The notes beneath the pieces are model-generated. The model did no database searches. It saw only the letters and a program-made list of their open reading frames with translations, and was not told the origin of the DNA. A stretch of DNA of 35,972 bases from positions 1-35,972 of the forward strand of contig JAURZV010000048.1 in assembly GCA_030653175.1 (NCBI GenBank). Direction: 5' to 3'. The translations under genes were made by a program, and so were the position numbers. The DNA is from Methylobacter sp. Its GTDB lineage: Bacteria > Pseudomonadota > Gammaproteobacteria > Methylococcales > Methylomonadaceae. Shown here piece by piece: positions 16,049-24,592 of this stretch. Position 1 is the first letter of the stretch, and every line of letters begins with the position of its first letter.

Positions 16049-16474
16049 ATGAAAAAAAACCTGGGGAGTCTGGCAATTGGCGGCCTGGCAAAAGCGGCCG
16101 GGGTCAGCGTCGAAACGATCCGCTTTTACCAGCGCCGTGCTCTGTTGCCCGAACCGGATCGGCCTTTGGGTGGTATTCGGCGCTACAGCACAGTGGATGT
16201 TGCACGGATTATTTTTATCAAATCCGCACAACGCTTAGGGTTCAGTCTTAACGAAGTGGCAGGTTTGCTAAAATTGTCCGACGGCAGCCAATGTGACGAG
16301 GCACGGGCTCTCGCCGAACACAAACTCGCCGACGTTCAAAGCCGTATCGCCGATTTGCGCCGTATCGAACTGGCCTTGCAGGAGCTGATTTCCCGTTGTC
16401 AGACCAGCCGGAGTGAGGTGAGATGCCCATTGATTTCGGCATTGCAGGAAAAAACCGCTGATGAGGATATTTAA
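16049..16474 (+). CDS. merR: MerR mercury-responsive regulator
   Basis: A 141-aa regulator with the N-terminal winged helix-turn-helix ([21 protein letters not shown]), a dimerisation helix, and exactly placed mercury ligands C82, C117 and C126. The motif [15 protein letters not shown] matches the Hg-binding loop of Tn501 MerR, including cysteine numbering. It represses merTP without mercury and activates it with Hg(II). It is divergent from merT across the operator at 16013-16043. The presence of all three ligands argues for genuine mercury sensing rather than another MerR-family metal. Confidence 0.95.
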   Translation: MKKNLGSLAIGGLAKAAGVSVETIRFYQRRALLPEPDRPLGGIRRYSTVDVARIIFIKSAQRLGFSLNEVAGLLKLSDGSQCDEARALAEHKLADVQSRIADLRRIELALQELISRCQTSRSEVRCPLISALQEKTADEDI

Positions 16475-16556
16475 ACCTTAAATTAATTGAAGCGCCGATA
16501 CCGCTATACATCGCGCGTACTGTGATTTAAAACAGGCTATTAAAAATCTTTAATTC

Positions 16557-16592
16557 ACCACGAACGACTGCATCCATGCAGTCGTTCGTGGT
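16557..16592. terminator. Perfect hairpin downstream of merR
   Basis: Two 17-base arms (ACCACGAACGACTGCAT and its exact complement) separated by two bases are followed by AATTTTTTTAAG. This is a plausible intrinsic terminator for merR and, from the other side, near the end of the anti-sigma gene. Half of the same sequence recurs near 34482-34505, so the hairpin also belongs to a dispersed repeat family. Confidence 0.6.
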
Positions 16593-16629
16593 AATTTTTT
16601 TAAGTTTTTTAACCGAATTTACCTGTGAT

Positions 16630-16830
16630 TTAGGATTTTTTGCCTAACCGGCTTTGCAAATCGTCGGTGTAACGACGCGCCGCCTTGCGGATAAACTGAC
16701 TCTGAGTTTGGAAATTGCGGCAGCGGGTGCACATCATCACATGCAGCCACACTGAACAACGCTCGCGCAAACTCAATTTTTTATCCAATCCCTGGGAAAC
16801 CAGGACGGAAACGGCCCGACAACTACGCAT
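16630..16830 (-). CDS. Putative zinc-finger anti-sigma factor (zf-HC2 type)
   Basis: A 66-aa protein with an H-x3-C-x2-C zinc-binding pattern (HVMMCTRCRNF), typical of zf-HC2 anti-sigma N-terminal domains. No transmembrane helix follows, so it would be a soluble anti-sigma factor. Its ATG at 16830 overlaps the end of the ECF sigma gene by eight bases, the classic arrangement of a sigma/anti-sigma pair. It probably binds the sigma factor and releases it on metal or redox stress acting at the zinc site. Role is inferred. Confidence 0.72.
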   Translation of the reverse strand: MRSCRAVSVLVSQGLDKKLSLRERCSVWLHVMMCTRCRNFQTQSQFIRKAARRYTDDLQSRLGKKS

Positions 16831-17443
16831 GGCGTTGCTCCTGTTTTGTGTTGTTGAACCAGCGGATTTCCAGGCATTCGCGCAGCCTGAGCCGCGCCCG
16901 GTGCATGGTGACCCAGTAATTGGCATCGCTGAGCCCGGCTTCCCGGCAAACTTCGTCGGAGTCCAGGCCGACCAGTTCGCGCAGCATGAAGACGTTAGCC
17001 ATTTTCGGCGGCAGATTGTTTTGACAGACCTCGTAGATCAACCAGAATTCCTGCCGCTTTAACGCCGCTTCGGGATCGGCCCAGGCTTTGGGGCCGCCGT
17101 TCCAGTGGCCGCTACTGGCGAAATAATCGTCTTCTTCCGCTTCGCCATCGTCTTCGTCAGTTCTGTCAAAGGTCGGGGCAACGGCTTCACGGGCGCTACG
17201 CCGCCAATGATCGGCGATTTTATGCTTAAGAATGCCGATCAGCCAAGTGCGCAGACCTGCCTTGCCTTCAAAGCCCGCTGCCGATTGCCAGGCGGCCAGC
17301 AGCGTCTCCTGTACCGCATCGTCGGCCAGCTCGCTGTCGCGCAATTGCAGCAGCGCGTAGCGAAACAGCACCGGCCGTTGTGCGGCCAGTGTTTGTTCGG
17401 TCAATAATGTATCCGCCATTTCTGTTGCACTGCTTAACAGCAT
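16823..17443 (-). CDS. ECF-type RNA polymerase sigma factor
   Basis: A sigma-70 family factor of up to 206 aa. Region 2 spans roughly residues 25-85 (LFRYALLQLRDSELADDAVQETLLAAW, then GLRTWLIGILKHKIADHWRR). A variable acidic linker follows, then region 4 (about 145-200; LRELVGLDSDEVCREAGLSDANYWVTMHRARLRLRECLE). Its first ATG (17443) overlaps the arsM stop; an internal ATG at 17419 is also possible and neither has a strong ribosome site. It is followed by a zf-HC2 protein and preceded by arsM and a PiT transporter, so it probably controls its own operon and perhaps metalloid or redox stress genes. Confidence 0.87.
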   Translation of the reverse strand: MLLSSATEMADTLLTEQTLAAQRPVLFRYALLQLRDSELADDAVQETLLAAWQSAAGFEGKAGLRTWLIGILKHKIADHWRRSAREAVAPTFDRTDEDDGEAEEDDYFASSGHWNGGPKAWADPEAALKRQEFWLIYEVCQNNLPPKMANVFMLRELVGLDSDEVCREAGLSDANYWVTMHRARLRLRECLEIRWFNNTKQEQRHA

Positions 17444-18480
17444 GAACCGCCGGACGCCGCCGATTCGCCCTGCGGCCCCGGCGTACAGTCGAACAAGCCG
17501 AAGTGGCGGGATTTATCGCCCAACACCTGAAAATGTTCTGCATAGCGGCCGGCGGCCAGCATGTCGGCGGTATTGCCGCATACCCGTAGCGGTCGGCCGG
17601 TTTCGAAATGATGATGGTCGTCCAGGTCGAAGGCGTGAGGATGTTCCGGGATACTGCCGAGATAACAGGCCACTTGGCCGTAATCCTCGCAGCGATCTTC
17701 CAGCGGCAGCTTGAAGGCGCGGACGGTGACCGAGTGAAACTTGACCATGCCGATTTTGGCGGCAACTTCAGTATCTTCAATAGTAATGGGATTCTGTTTG
17801 ACGACGCGCACGTCGGGACAATCCAGCGCCTGTAAAATCCGCCTGAAATCTTCCCAATACAAGGCGCCGCCCAGGCACTCGCCCAGCAAAACCGGGTCTT
17901 GACGCAAGGCGGCCGGGATACGGCGGTCGGCGAACACATCGGAAAAATACAGTTCGCCGCCCGGTTTCAGTACCCGGAATATTTCCGCCAGCACCCGTGG
18001 TTTTTCCGGCGACAGGTTGATCACGCAATTGGAGACCACCACGTCGATGCTGTTGTCGTCGATTCCGACAGCCGCCAGGTTTTCGATATGGCCGTGCAGG
18101 AATTCGACATTGGCGTAACCGAAGCGCTCGGCATGCCAGTCGCGATGACGCACCGCCACTTCCAGTTGCTCCGGCGTCATGTCGACGCCGATCACCCGAC
18201 CTGTAGGACCGACCAGTTTCGACAACAGATAGCAGTCGCGCCCGGAACCGCAGCCCAAATCCAGCACGGTCTTGCCGGTTAACACCGGGGGCAGCGGCGA
18301 GCCGCAGCCGTAAAAGCGTTCCAGCACTTCCGGGTGCAGACCGGCCAGCAAAGCTTTTAAGTAACCGGGCATCGCGTCGATGCTGCAACAGGCGCTGGTT
18401 TTCAGGTCATTGGTGGATTGCAAAACCTGACCGTAATAATGGCGGACGGATTCGTTGATTTCGATACTGGTAGTGGTCAT
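17434..18480 (-). CDS. arsM: Arsenite S-adenosylmethionine methyltransferase
   Basis: A 348-aa SAM-dependent methyltransferase that would convert As(III) to methylated, partly volatile arsenicals. The SAM-binding motif is VLDLGCGSGRDCYLLSKLVG (72-91). Arsenite-binding cysteines of the family are present: the ACC pair C31/C32, C152 in SNCVINLSPEK and C202 in GECLGGALYWEDFR. The C-terminal part (EDRCEDYGQVACYLG, FDLDDHHHFETGRP, CGNTADML) also matches long-form ArsM, and the protein ends in SGGSCC. It sits 26 bp after the PiT gene and overlaps the ECF sigma gene by ten bases. No arsR, arsB or arsC is nearby. Confidence 0.9.
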   Translation of the reverse strand: MTTTSIEINESVRHYYGQVLQSTNDLKTSACCSIDAMPGYLKALLAGLHPEVLERFYGCGSPLPPVLTGKTVLDLGCGSGRDCYLLSKLVGPTGRVIGVDMTPEQLEVAVRHRDWHAERFGYANVEFLHGHIENLAAVGIDDNSIDVVVSNCVINLSPEKPRVLAEIFRVLKPGGELYFSDVFADRRIPAALRQDPVLLGECLGGALYWEDFRRILQALDCPDVRVVKQNPITIEDTEVAAKIGMVKFHSVTVRAFKLPLEDRCEDYGQVACYLGSIPEHPHAFDLDDHHHFETGRPLRVCGNTADMLAAGRYAEHFQVLGDKSRHFGLFDCTPGPQGESAASGGSCC

Positions 18481-18506
18481 GGGTTTTTCTTCTCTCGTGT
18501 TTCAGG

Positions 18507-19616
18507 TTAAAAAAGGGGGCTAACGGCGTAGATAACGGCTGAGCATAATGCCGCGCAAGGTAGCGTTAGCAGCCAGGATAATGCAATCAAGGCGATTATA
18601 TCGTTATTTGCCTTGCCGCCGGTCAGGCCGATACCGAACAAGGCGCCGACCGAGACATGGGTAGTGGATACCGGCATGCCCAGTTTACTGGCAAAAATCA
18701 CCAGCAATGCGGTGGTCAGGTTGGCTGAAAGACCTTGGGGCTGGGTGATCGGGGTGATTTTACGGCTCATGGTCTCCGCCACCCGCCTGGCGTTGAATAG
18801 TCCGCCCAGCAGCATTGCTACGGCAATCACGACAATTATCCATTGCAGGCTAAAACCGGGCGCCAGCAACAATAATGCGGCCATTTTCGGCGTGTCGTTG
18901 AGGCCGCGGGCAAAGCACACTGCCCCGGCACTGCAAAAATGCAGGCTGTTAAGCATGCGCCGAGCATCAAAGCCCAATACGACATCAACGTCGCGGTCAG
19001 CGCAAACCGTTTGTGGGGCTACGATGAGTGCGGATGAGGGATCAGCCGATAATGCCATTGCTGTGTTGGAGGAACCTGTAAGCACAAGGTTGTCAGGTTG
19101 TTCCACGCATAAGCATAAAGGTTGATTAAACACTGACAGTTTATGCTGAAGCCGATACAGCAACGCCGCCAGCAACAGCGCGACAAGCGGACTTAATAGC
19201 AGCGGCAGGACAAAATTTTTTAACAAGGGTGCGGGATTCATGTCGCCCGCTGTTGCCAACAACGTGCTGCCCACCATTGCACCCAACAAGGCGTGAGTGG
19301 TTGAAATCGGGAAACCGAAGCGGGTCGCCAGAATCACTGTCATCCCCGCGCCACCGGCTACCGCAATCATGAACGGCAGTGATTGAATCAGCGCATCAGG
19401 CGCCAGGCCCTTGCCGGAGAATTTGACCATCAAGGTTTGCGCCAGAAACAGTGCGCAAATCGAACCGGCCAGAGTCGTCAGCGTTGCCCAGCTTAAAGCC
19501 AGGCGGTAATTCGCCGTGCCGCTGCCGAATAAGGTCGCGACACCTTTAAAGTTGTCGTTGGCGCCATTGGCATACGCCAGAAAACAAACGGTAATGAATA
19601 AGACGCTTGTAATCAT
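18507..19616 (-). CDS. PiT-family inorganic phosphate transporter
   Basis: A 369-aa inner-membrane protein with about ten helices. The two PiT signature repeats are visible: AYANGANDNFKGVATLFGSG (14-33) with GFPISTTHALLGAMVGS, and ARGLNDTPKMAALLLLAPG with GMPVSTTHVSVGALFGIG. The GANDN and STTH motifs bind phosphate in this family. A GGAGAACGA site precedes the ATG. It begins the operon that continues into arsM, the ECF sigma factor and anti-sigma. PiT systems also carry arsenate, so the pairing with arsM may reflect arsenate entry or phosphate replacement under arsenic stress. That link is inference. Confidence 0.88.
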   Translation of the reverse strand: MITSVLFITVCFLAYANGANDNFKGVATLFGSGTANYRLALSWATLTTLAGSICALFLAQTLMVKFSGKGLAPDALIQSLPFMIAVAGGAGMTVILATRFGFPISTTHALLGAMVGSTLLATAGDMNPAPLLKNFVLPLLLSPLVALLLAALLYRLQHKLSVFNQPLCLCVEQPDNLVLTGSSNTAMALSADPSSALIVAPQTVCADRDVDVVLGFDARRMLNSLHFCSAGAVCFARGLNDTPKMAALLLLAPGFSLQWIIVVIAVAMLLGGLFNARRVAETMSRKITPITQPQGLSANLTTALLVIFASKLGMPVSTTHVSVGALFGIGLTGGKANNDIIALIALSWLLTLPCAALCSAVIYAVSPLF

Positions 19617-19724
19617 TTTAGTTCGTTCTCCTTTGTCGGTTACGATATTACCGTAAGTCGTTAGGAGAACGATAAACCTTACAAAAAATATTCAGACCGT
19701 GGGACTGAGAGGCGTAATGATTTA

Positions 19725-20228
19725 TTAATAAGACGGCGGAAAAATCGGTTCGATGCCCTCAAACTCCGCTTCAGGATGATGTTTTGTCACCAATTTCCTG
19801 ATAGCCTCTATCCGCTCCCGAGGAATATCAACCAGCACCAGGAGTTCGCCCTGTTCGATGGCTTCTTCAAACTGTTTTAACCTTGAATTGCCCGAATTCA
19901 TTCCCGCCAACCCGCCCATCAGAGACCCGATGGTTGCGCCTGCCATAATGATCCCTAAAAGCGGCCCGCCCGCAATGGCAAACCCCGCAAAGCGCAAACC
20001 AATTAACCCTGCCAATAATCCCGTTGAGCCGCCTAATGCAACTCCACGCTCAACTGCGGGAAGAAAGTCGGTTTTTATGGACATCCCGGCCTCGGGGAGA
20101 CCTTCAAGCGGCGTGTCCCTTTTCGCCAGGATATGAATATGGCGATCTTCTATGCCCTCAGCCTGGAGCTCTTCGACGATTTTATGGGTGATTTCAATAT
20201 TGGGAACTAAAAAATAGATTCTTCTCAT
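19725..20228 (-). CDS. DUF1269-type glycine-zipper membrane protein
   Basis: A 167-aa protein with an N-terminal alpha/beta segment (YFLVPNIEITHKIVEELQAEGI), then glycine-rich hydrophobic stretches (GGSTGLLAGLIGL, GGPLLGIIMAGATIGSLMGGLAG; about 67-110), and a C-terminal LVLVDIPRERIEAIRKLV segment. This layout matches DUF1269 proteins, whose function is unknown. The ATG has AGGAG close upstream. It lies alone between the PiT operon and the divergent redoxin gene. Confidence 0.72.
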   Translation of the reverse strand: MRRIYFLVPNIEITHKIVEELQAEGIEDRHIHILAKRDTPLEGLPEAGMSIKTDFLPAVERGVALGGSTGLLAGLIGLRFAGFAIAGGPLLGIIMAGATIGSLMGGLAGMNSGNSRLKQFEEAIEQGELLVLVDIPRERIEAIRKLVTKHHPEAEFEGIEPIFPPSY

Positions 20229-20503
20229 GGCGTTCTCCTCTTTTGATGATATTCACATTGACGATGAAGTCCAATGAGAGGTTATGTTAATTTGCCGACT
20301 ATGGGTTTTCGGATGAACCGATACAAGCATAATAGATTTATTTCATTGCGTTTCAATAAGTTAAACTACGTATTTGTTTCGACTCATTGATAGTATATTC
20401 TTAATATTCCGCTACAACTCTGATATAAACATTTTTGCCGGCCTCTCAATATTGTTTAATAGAGAATTCAAAATAAAATTGGACGCTTGACTGGAGGGTA
20501 TCC

Positions 20504-21706
20504 TTGAAATCGATAACCGGCTTGTTTATTACCCGATGGTTTTTTGTTTTCGTATGGCTCTCAACCTTTGGATTGAGCCCGATGACATTCGCCGGGGTAA
20601 CAAGCGCTTTGCCGACAAAAACCGACGAATCTGCCGATATTGAAGCCTTCGTGCAACAGGGTTGCCCGCACTGCGCTGACGCGGAGGTTTTTTTGCAAGC
20701 GCTCAAACGCGAACAACCCACGCTGAGCGTCATTATTCATGACGTAATTTTGGAACCATCCGCACTGGAACGATTACAGATCCTCGCCAAGAATCAGGGC
20801 ATAAAATCAATAAGAGTGCCTGCTTTTCAGGTGGGCGGGCAATTAATCTTCGGTTATTCAAAGGAGGCAGGCACCGATCAGCTCATCCGTAGCGCGCTTG
20901 CTAAAATCCGGACACCCAAAATTCAGGATAGTTCAGGCAGTTGCGAAATAAAGGCGGACGCATCTTGTGAAGCCGCGCAACACCTCGACTTCCTCGGTTA
21001 CAGACTGTCGCTGGACGAGCTTGGTTTACCCCTGTTCACGCTGGCAATGGGCTTGCTGGACGGCTTCAATCCTTGCTCTCTGTGGGTATTAATGCTGATG
21101 ATCTCGTTGCTCGCATCCATGAATGACCGGATACGGATGTTCGCCATCGCCGGTACATTCGTCGCCGTGGAGGGTCTGGTTTATTTCATTTTCATGGCGG
21201 CTTGGCTCAACCTGTTCCTGCTGATCGGTCTCTCCCGACTTTCGGAAATCATCATTGCAGCCATCGCCTTGCTAACCGGACTGATTAATCTCAAGGATTT
21301 CCGGTTTTACGGGCGGGGGGTGTCATTATCGATTCCGGATACTGCCAAACCCGACATATATGCCCGAATTCGGCAAATTCTCCAGGCAAAAAACCTTAGA
21401 GGCGCGCTGATCGGGGCGGTACTGCTGGCTATTTTGGTGCAGATTGTCGAATTCATGTGTACCTCGGGTTTTCCCGCACTGTACACACGAATTCTAACGT
21501 TGAAACAGCTAAGTTCGATGAACTATTACGGCTATTTGTTACTGTACAATCTGGCCTATATGTTCGATGACATTGTTATTTTGACCATCGGCATCATCAC
21601 GCTGAGCCAACGACGGCTTCAGGAAAAGGAAGGACGCCTGCTCAAATTAATCAGCGGCCTGGCGATGATGGGAATTGGCGTGTATTTACTATTAAAACCT
21701 GTCTGA
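20504..21706 (+). CDS. Redoxin fused to DsbD-like membrane domain
   Basis: A 400-aa protein with an N-terminal signal/anchor helix (10-30), a periplasmic thioredoxin/glutaredoxin-like domain with active site GCPHC (C54, C57), and a C-terminal multi-helix domain (from about 180) containing NPCSLWVLMLMISLL and FMCTSGFPALYTRI. The two membrane cysteines recall DsbD/CcdA proteins that move electrons across the membrane. It may feed reductant to periplasmic or metal proteins. The start is a TTG at 20504 with a strong GGAGGG five bases upstream. It precedes archease by only 26 bp, so cotranscription is likely, although a direct link to RNA ligation is not obvious. Confidence 0.78.
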   Translation: MKSITGLFITRWFFVFVWLSTFGLSPMTFAGVTSALPTKTDESADIEAFVQQGCPHCADAEVFLQALKREQPTLSVIIHDVILEPSALERLQILAKNQGIKSIRVPAFQVGGQLIFGYSKEAGTDQLIRSALAKIRTPKIQDSSGSCEIKADASCEAAQHLDFLGYRLSLDELGLPLFTLAMGLLDGFNPCSLWVLMLMISLLASMNDRIRMFAIAGTFVAVEGLVYFIFMAAWLNLFLLIGLSRLSEIIIAAIALLTGLINLKDFRFYGRGVSLSIPDTAKPDIYARIRQILQAKNLRGALIGAVLLAILVQIVEFMCTSGFPALYTRILTLKQLSSMNYYGYLLLYNLAYMFDDIVILTIGIITLSQRRLQEKEGRLLKLISGLAMMGIGVYLLLKPV

Positions 21707-21732
21707 CATATTTCATATAGCGAGGTCGACCA

Positions 21733-22167
21733 TTGAACAGTAAATCGATAACACCCCACTGGGAACATTTTGAACACGACGCGGACATCGGCATACGCGG
21801 CATTGCGCCTACGCTTGAACAGGCGTTTGAACAAGCCGCTGTCGCCATGACCGCAGTAGTCACGAATCTTGACCTGGTTTCGGCATCAAAAGTCGTCTGC
21901 ATCTATTGCGAAGCGCCCGACACAGAACTGCTATTAGTCAGCTGGCTCAATGAACTGGTTTATGAAATGTCTGCACACGGTTTACTGTTCAATCGCTATG
22001 AGGTCGCTATTGATAACGGCAAATTATCGGCGACAGCCTTTGGCGAAGCCGTTGACCGGCAAAAACATCAGCCTGCCGTGGAAATCAAGGGCGCTACTTT
22101 TACCGGGCTGCGTGTCTATCAGCAAGCCGATGACGCGTGGGTTGCCCAATGTGTTGTCGATGTTTAG
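21733..22167 (+). CDS. Archease, RtcB activator
   Basis: A 144-aa protein of the archease family, with the N-terminal HWEHFEHDADIGIRG segment whose acidic residues bind metal, an internal SWLNELVYEM helix and the ending GLRVYQQADDAWVAQCVVDV. Archease speeds the guanylation of RtcB and widens its nucleotide use. The TTG start at 21733 has GAGG seven bases upstream. rtcB follows on the same strand after a 606-bp repeat-rich spacer, so the two are neighbours but may be transcribed separately. Confidence 0.88.
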   Translation: MNSKSITPHWEHFEHDADIGIRGIAPTLEQAFEQAAVAMTAVVTNLDLVSASKVVCIYCEAPDTELLLVSWLNELVYEMSAHGLLFNRYEVAIDNGKLSATAFGEAVDRQKHQPAVEIKGATFTGLRVYQQADDAWVAQCVVDV

Positions 22168-22189
22168 AGGATGAGATAAATGGATATTC

Positions 22190-22740
22190 AAGCCGGACGG
22201 GGCATGTTGCCCCGTCCGAAAAGCTTCCGCTCCTGCTAACGCCCCTTACCTACATCTGACCTCCATGGATGGAGGAAATGCAGAATGATTGCCGGAAGCA
22301 ATCACTGCCATGTAGGCAACGTTTTGCGTTAGTTAAGTGTAGCCACTTTGCTTAGGCATCGCGGAAACGATAGGAGCGGGGTTACAAACCCCGCCCCGCT
22401 TGGAATTGTCGATATTTGAATTTAGAAAGCCCCCAAGCCGGACGGGGTTTGCAACCCCGTCCGAAACGTTTAAATACGTCGACAACTTACAAAACGTGAG
22501 TAACGGGGTTGCAACCCCCGTTACTCTTCGGCTTCGGCTTCAACCTTAATACAGAGATTTGTCCACGAAAAGCACGAAAAAAAACCAACACTTAAGCCGT
22601 ACGGGGCATGTTGCCCCGTACGAAACGTTTTGCTTTAGTTAAGTGTAGTCACGTTGCTTAGACATCGAGAAAACGATAGGAGCGGGGTTGCAAACCCCGC
22701 CCCGCTTGGAATTTTCGTGCTTTTTGTGCTTTTCGTGGAT
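22190..22740. repeat. Cluster of CGGGG hairpins and a 93-bp direct repeat
   Basis: The archease-rtcB spacer contains perfect or near-perfect hairpins at 22194-22218 (CGGACGGGGCA arms), 22439-22463, about 22500-22525 and 22598-22622 (CGTACGGGGCA arms). A block of about 93 bp at 22319-22411 recurs at 22625-22717 with few changes; each copy has an AGCGGGG...CCCCGCT hairpin near its end. A CCACGAAAAGCAC motif near 22562 and its complement near 22723-22735 bracket the second half. The first hairpin could terminate archease transcription. Confidence 0.8.
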
Positions 22741-22773
22741 CAATTGCCGTTTTTAGATTAAAGGAGAGAATCA

Positions 22774-24204
22774 ATGGATACCCGTCAATTCATACAACGC
22801 GACGAAACCTGCTGGGAAATTGAGCCTAAAGGCGCCATGCGCGTTCCGGCGATTATTTATGCCGACGCGCAATTGCTGGAGGATATGGACCAGAAAGTCT
22901 ACGAGCAGATCACCAATGTCGCGACCTTGCCGGGCATTGTTGAAGCCGCCTATGCAATGCCTGACGCACACTGGGGTTACGGTTTTCCGATCGGCGGTGT
23001 CGCCGCTTTTGATCCCGATCAAGGCGGGGTGGTGTCGGCCGGCGGCGTAGGATTCGATATTTCCTGCGGCGTCCGCACCTTGCATACCGGCCTTACCATA
23101 GACCAATTACAGCCCCATAAACAGGCGCTGGCGGATGCTTTATACCGCACGGTTCCTGCCGGTGTCGGCAGCAGGGGCAAGATACACCTGAATCATAAAA
23201 GCATGCACGGCATGTTGACAGGCGGCGCACAATGGGCGATTGATCAGGGTTATGGCGAACAGCAGGATCTGGAACGCATTGAAGAACACGGCTGCATGGC
23301 CGGTGCTGAGTCCAAATACGTTTCCCCCAGAGCCAGGGAACGGCAAAAAGATGAAATGGGCACCCTGGGTTCCGGCAATCATTATCTGGAAGTGCAGCGG
23401 GTCGCGGAGATTTTTGACCAAGCTGTCGCCAAAACATTCGGTTTGCGGGTTAATGATGTTGTCATCACCATTCATTGCGGCTCCAGAGGTTTGGGCCATC
23501 AAATCGGCACCGAGTTTCTGAAAGACATGGCAATGTCGGCGGCTCAATACCATATCGCCTTGCCGGATCGCGAACTGGCCTGCGCGCCGTTAAATTCACC
23601 ATTAGGAAAGCAATATCTGGGCGCGATGCGGGCGGCCATCAACTGCGCATTAGCCAATCGCCAGATTATCACCCATTTAACCCGACAGGCTGTTGCGACG
23701 ATATTTCCCGACATCCATCTCGGTTTACTCTACGATGTCTCGCACAATACCTGCAAGGTGGAACAGCATACGATTGACGGCCGGAAAAAATCGCTGTACG
23801 TACACCGCAAAGGCGCAACCCGCGCTTTCGGTCCGGGCCATCCCGATTTGCCATCCGTATTTAAAGAAGTCGGTCAACCGGTGCTGATCGGCGGTTCCAT
23901 GGGCACCAGTTCTTATGTGCTGTGCGGCACCAAAGACAGCGAACAGTGCTCATTCAGTTCGGCCTGTCATGGCGCGGGGCGGGCAATGAGCCGCAGCCAG
24001 GCAACTAAACAATGGCAAGGCAGAACGGTAATAGACGAACTGGCTGCGCGAGGCATCATTATTCGCAGCCCGTCGATGCGCGGTGTGGCCGAAGAAGCAC
24101 CCTTGGCTTATAAAGATGTCAGTGCGGTGGTGGATGTCGCAGACCGGGCAGGTCTGGCCCGAAAAGTCGCCAAACTGGAGCCGGTGGTTTGTATTAAAGG
24201 CTAA
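22774..24204 (+). CDS. rtcB: RNA-splicing ligase RtcB
   Basis: A 476-aa 3'-phosphate RNA ligase that joins 2',3'-cyclic phosphate or 3'-phosphate ends to 5'-OH ends using GTP and Mn(II), in RNA repair. Metal-binding and active-site motifs are intact: GGVGFDISCGVR (D95, C98), GSGNHYLEVQ, HCGSRGLGHQ, DVSHNTCKVE, GSMGTSSYVL and ACHGAGRAMSR, whose histidine is the GMP-attachment site. The AAAGGAGA ribosome site is strong. Archease upstream completes the module. No RtcR-type sigma-54 regulator or sigma-54 promoter was noticed in this window. Confidence 0.95.
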   Translation: MDTRQFIQRDETCWEIEPKGAMRVPAIIYADAQLLEDMDQKVYEQITNVATLPGIVEAAYAMPDAHWGYGFPIGGVAAFDPDQGGVVSAGGVGFDISCGVRTLHTGLTIDQLQPHKQALADALYRTVPAGVGSRGKIHLNHKSMHGMLTGGAQWAIDQGYGEQQDLERIEEHGCMAGAESKYVSPRARERQKDEMGTLGSGNHYLEVQRVAEIFDQAVAKTFGLRVNDVVITIHCGSRGLGHQIGTEFLKDMAMSAAQYHIALPDRELACAPLNSPLGKQYLGAMRAAINCALANRQIITHLTRQAVATIFPDIHLGLLYDVSHNTCKVEQHTIDGRKKSLYVHRKGATRAFGPGHPDLPSVFKEVGQPVLIGGSMGTSSYVLCGTKDSEQCSFSSACHGAGRAMSRSQATKQWQGRTVIDELAARGIIIRSPSMRGVAEEAPLAYKDVSAVVDVADRAGLARKVAKLEPVVCIKG

Positions 24205-24324
24205 AGGCTAAAGACGAAAGGCTAAAAAAGTGCTCCCGCTTAAAGTGCATGAATGTCGTACAATTCGTCATCCCGACAGAAAATGCCGAGATCCACGATT
24301 GTATGGACGAAGGAGTAAGTTTTC

Positions 24325-24471
24325 AGCTGGAGTGCAAGCTTTGCTTGCCGCTTGCAGGCGAAGCTTCCGCTCCTCGGCAATTGCTCCTACATGGCTCTAC
24401 CTCCTGCATCCATGACAGTCGTGCTCACGCCCCTTACCTACATCCATGTAGGCAAAGCCTGCACTCCAGCT
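24325..24471. repeat. Inverted-repeat element between rtcB and DUF72 gene
   Basis: Arms at 24325-24344 (AGCTGGAGTGCAAGCTTTGC) and 24452-24471 are inverted copies matching at 19 of 20 positions. The interior (about 24373-24415) is nearly identical to a segment inside the second IS5-like MITE at about 34453-34495, and part resembles 22226-22320. The preceding bases 24197-24226 hold a small tandem of AAAGGCTA units. No gene is supported between 24205 and 24592. Confidence 0.7.
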
Positions 24472-24592
24472 ATTGGCAACTTGCTCAAGTTATTTTATGC
24501 ACGTTCCTTAGCAATTGCCGAGACTAATTTAGAGCTATCCATGCGCATCAACATCTGTCGAAATCCAAGCAATATGTCTTGTCTATAGACCT

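Noticed and set aside
22168-22773. Sigma-54 promoter for rtcB
   Set aside because: No TGGCAC-N5-TTGC-like element was seen before rtcB or archease.
24230-24588. Three overlapping plus-strand frames between rtcB and DUF72
   Set aside because: They translate dispersed repeat sequence; the shared segments recur in non-coding context at 34453-34495.
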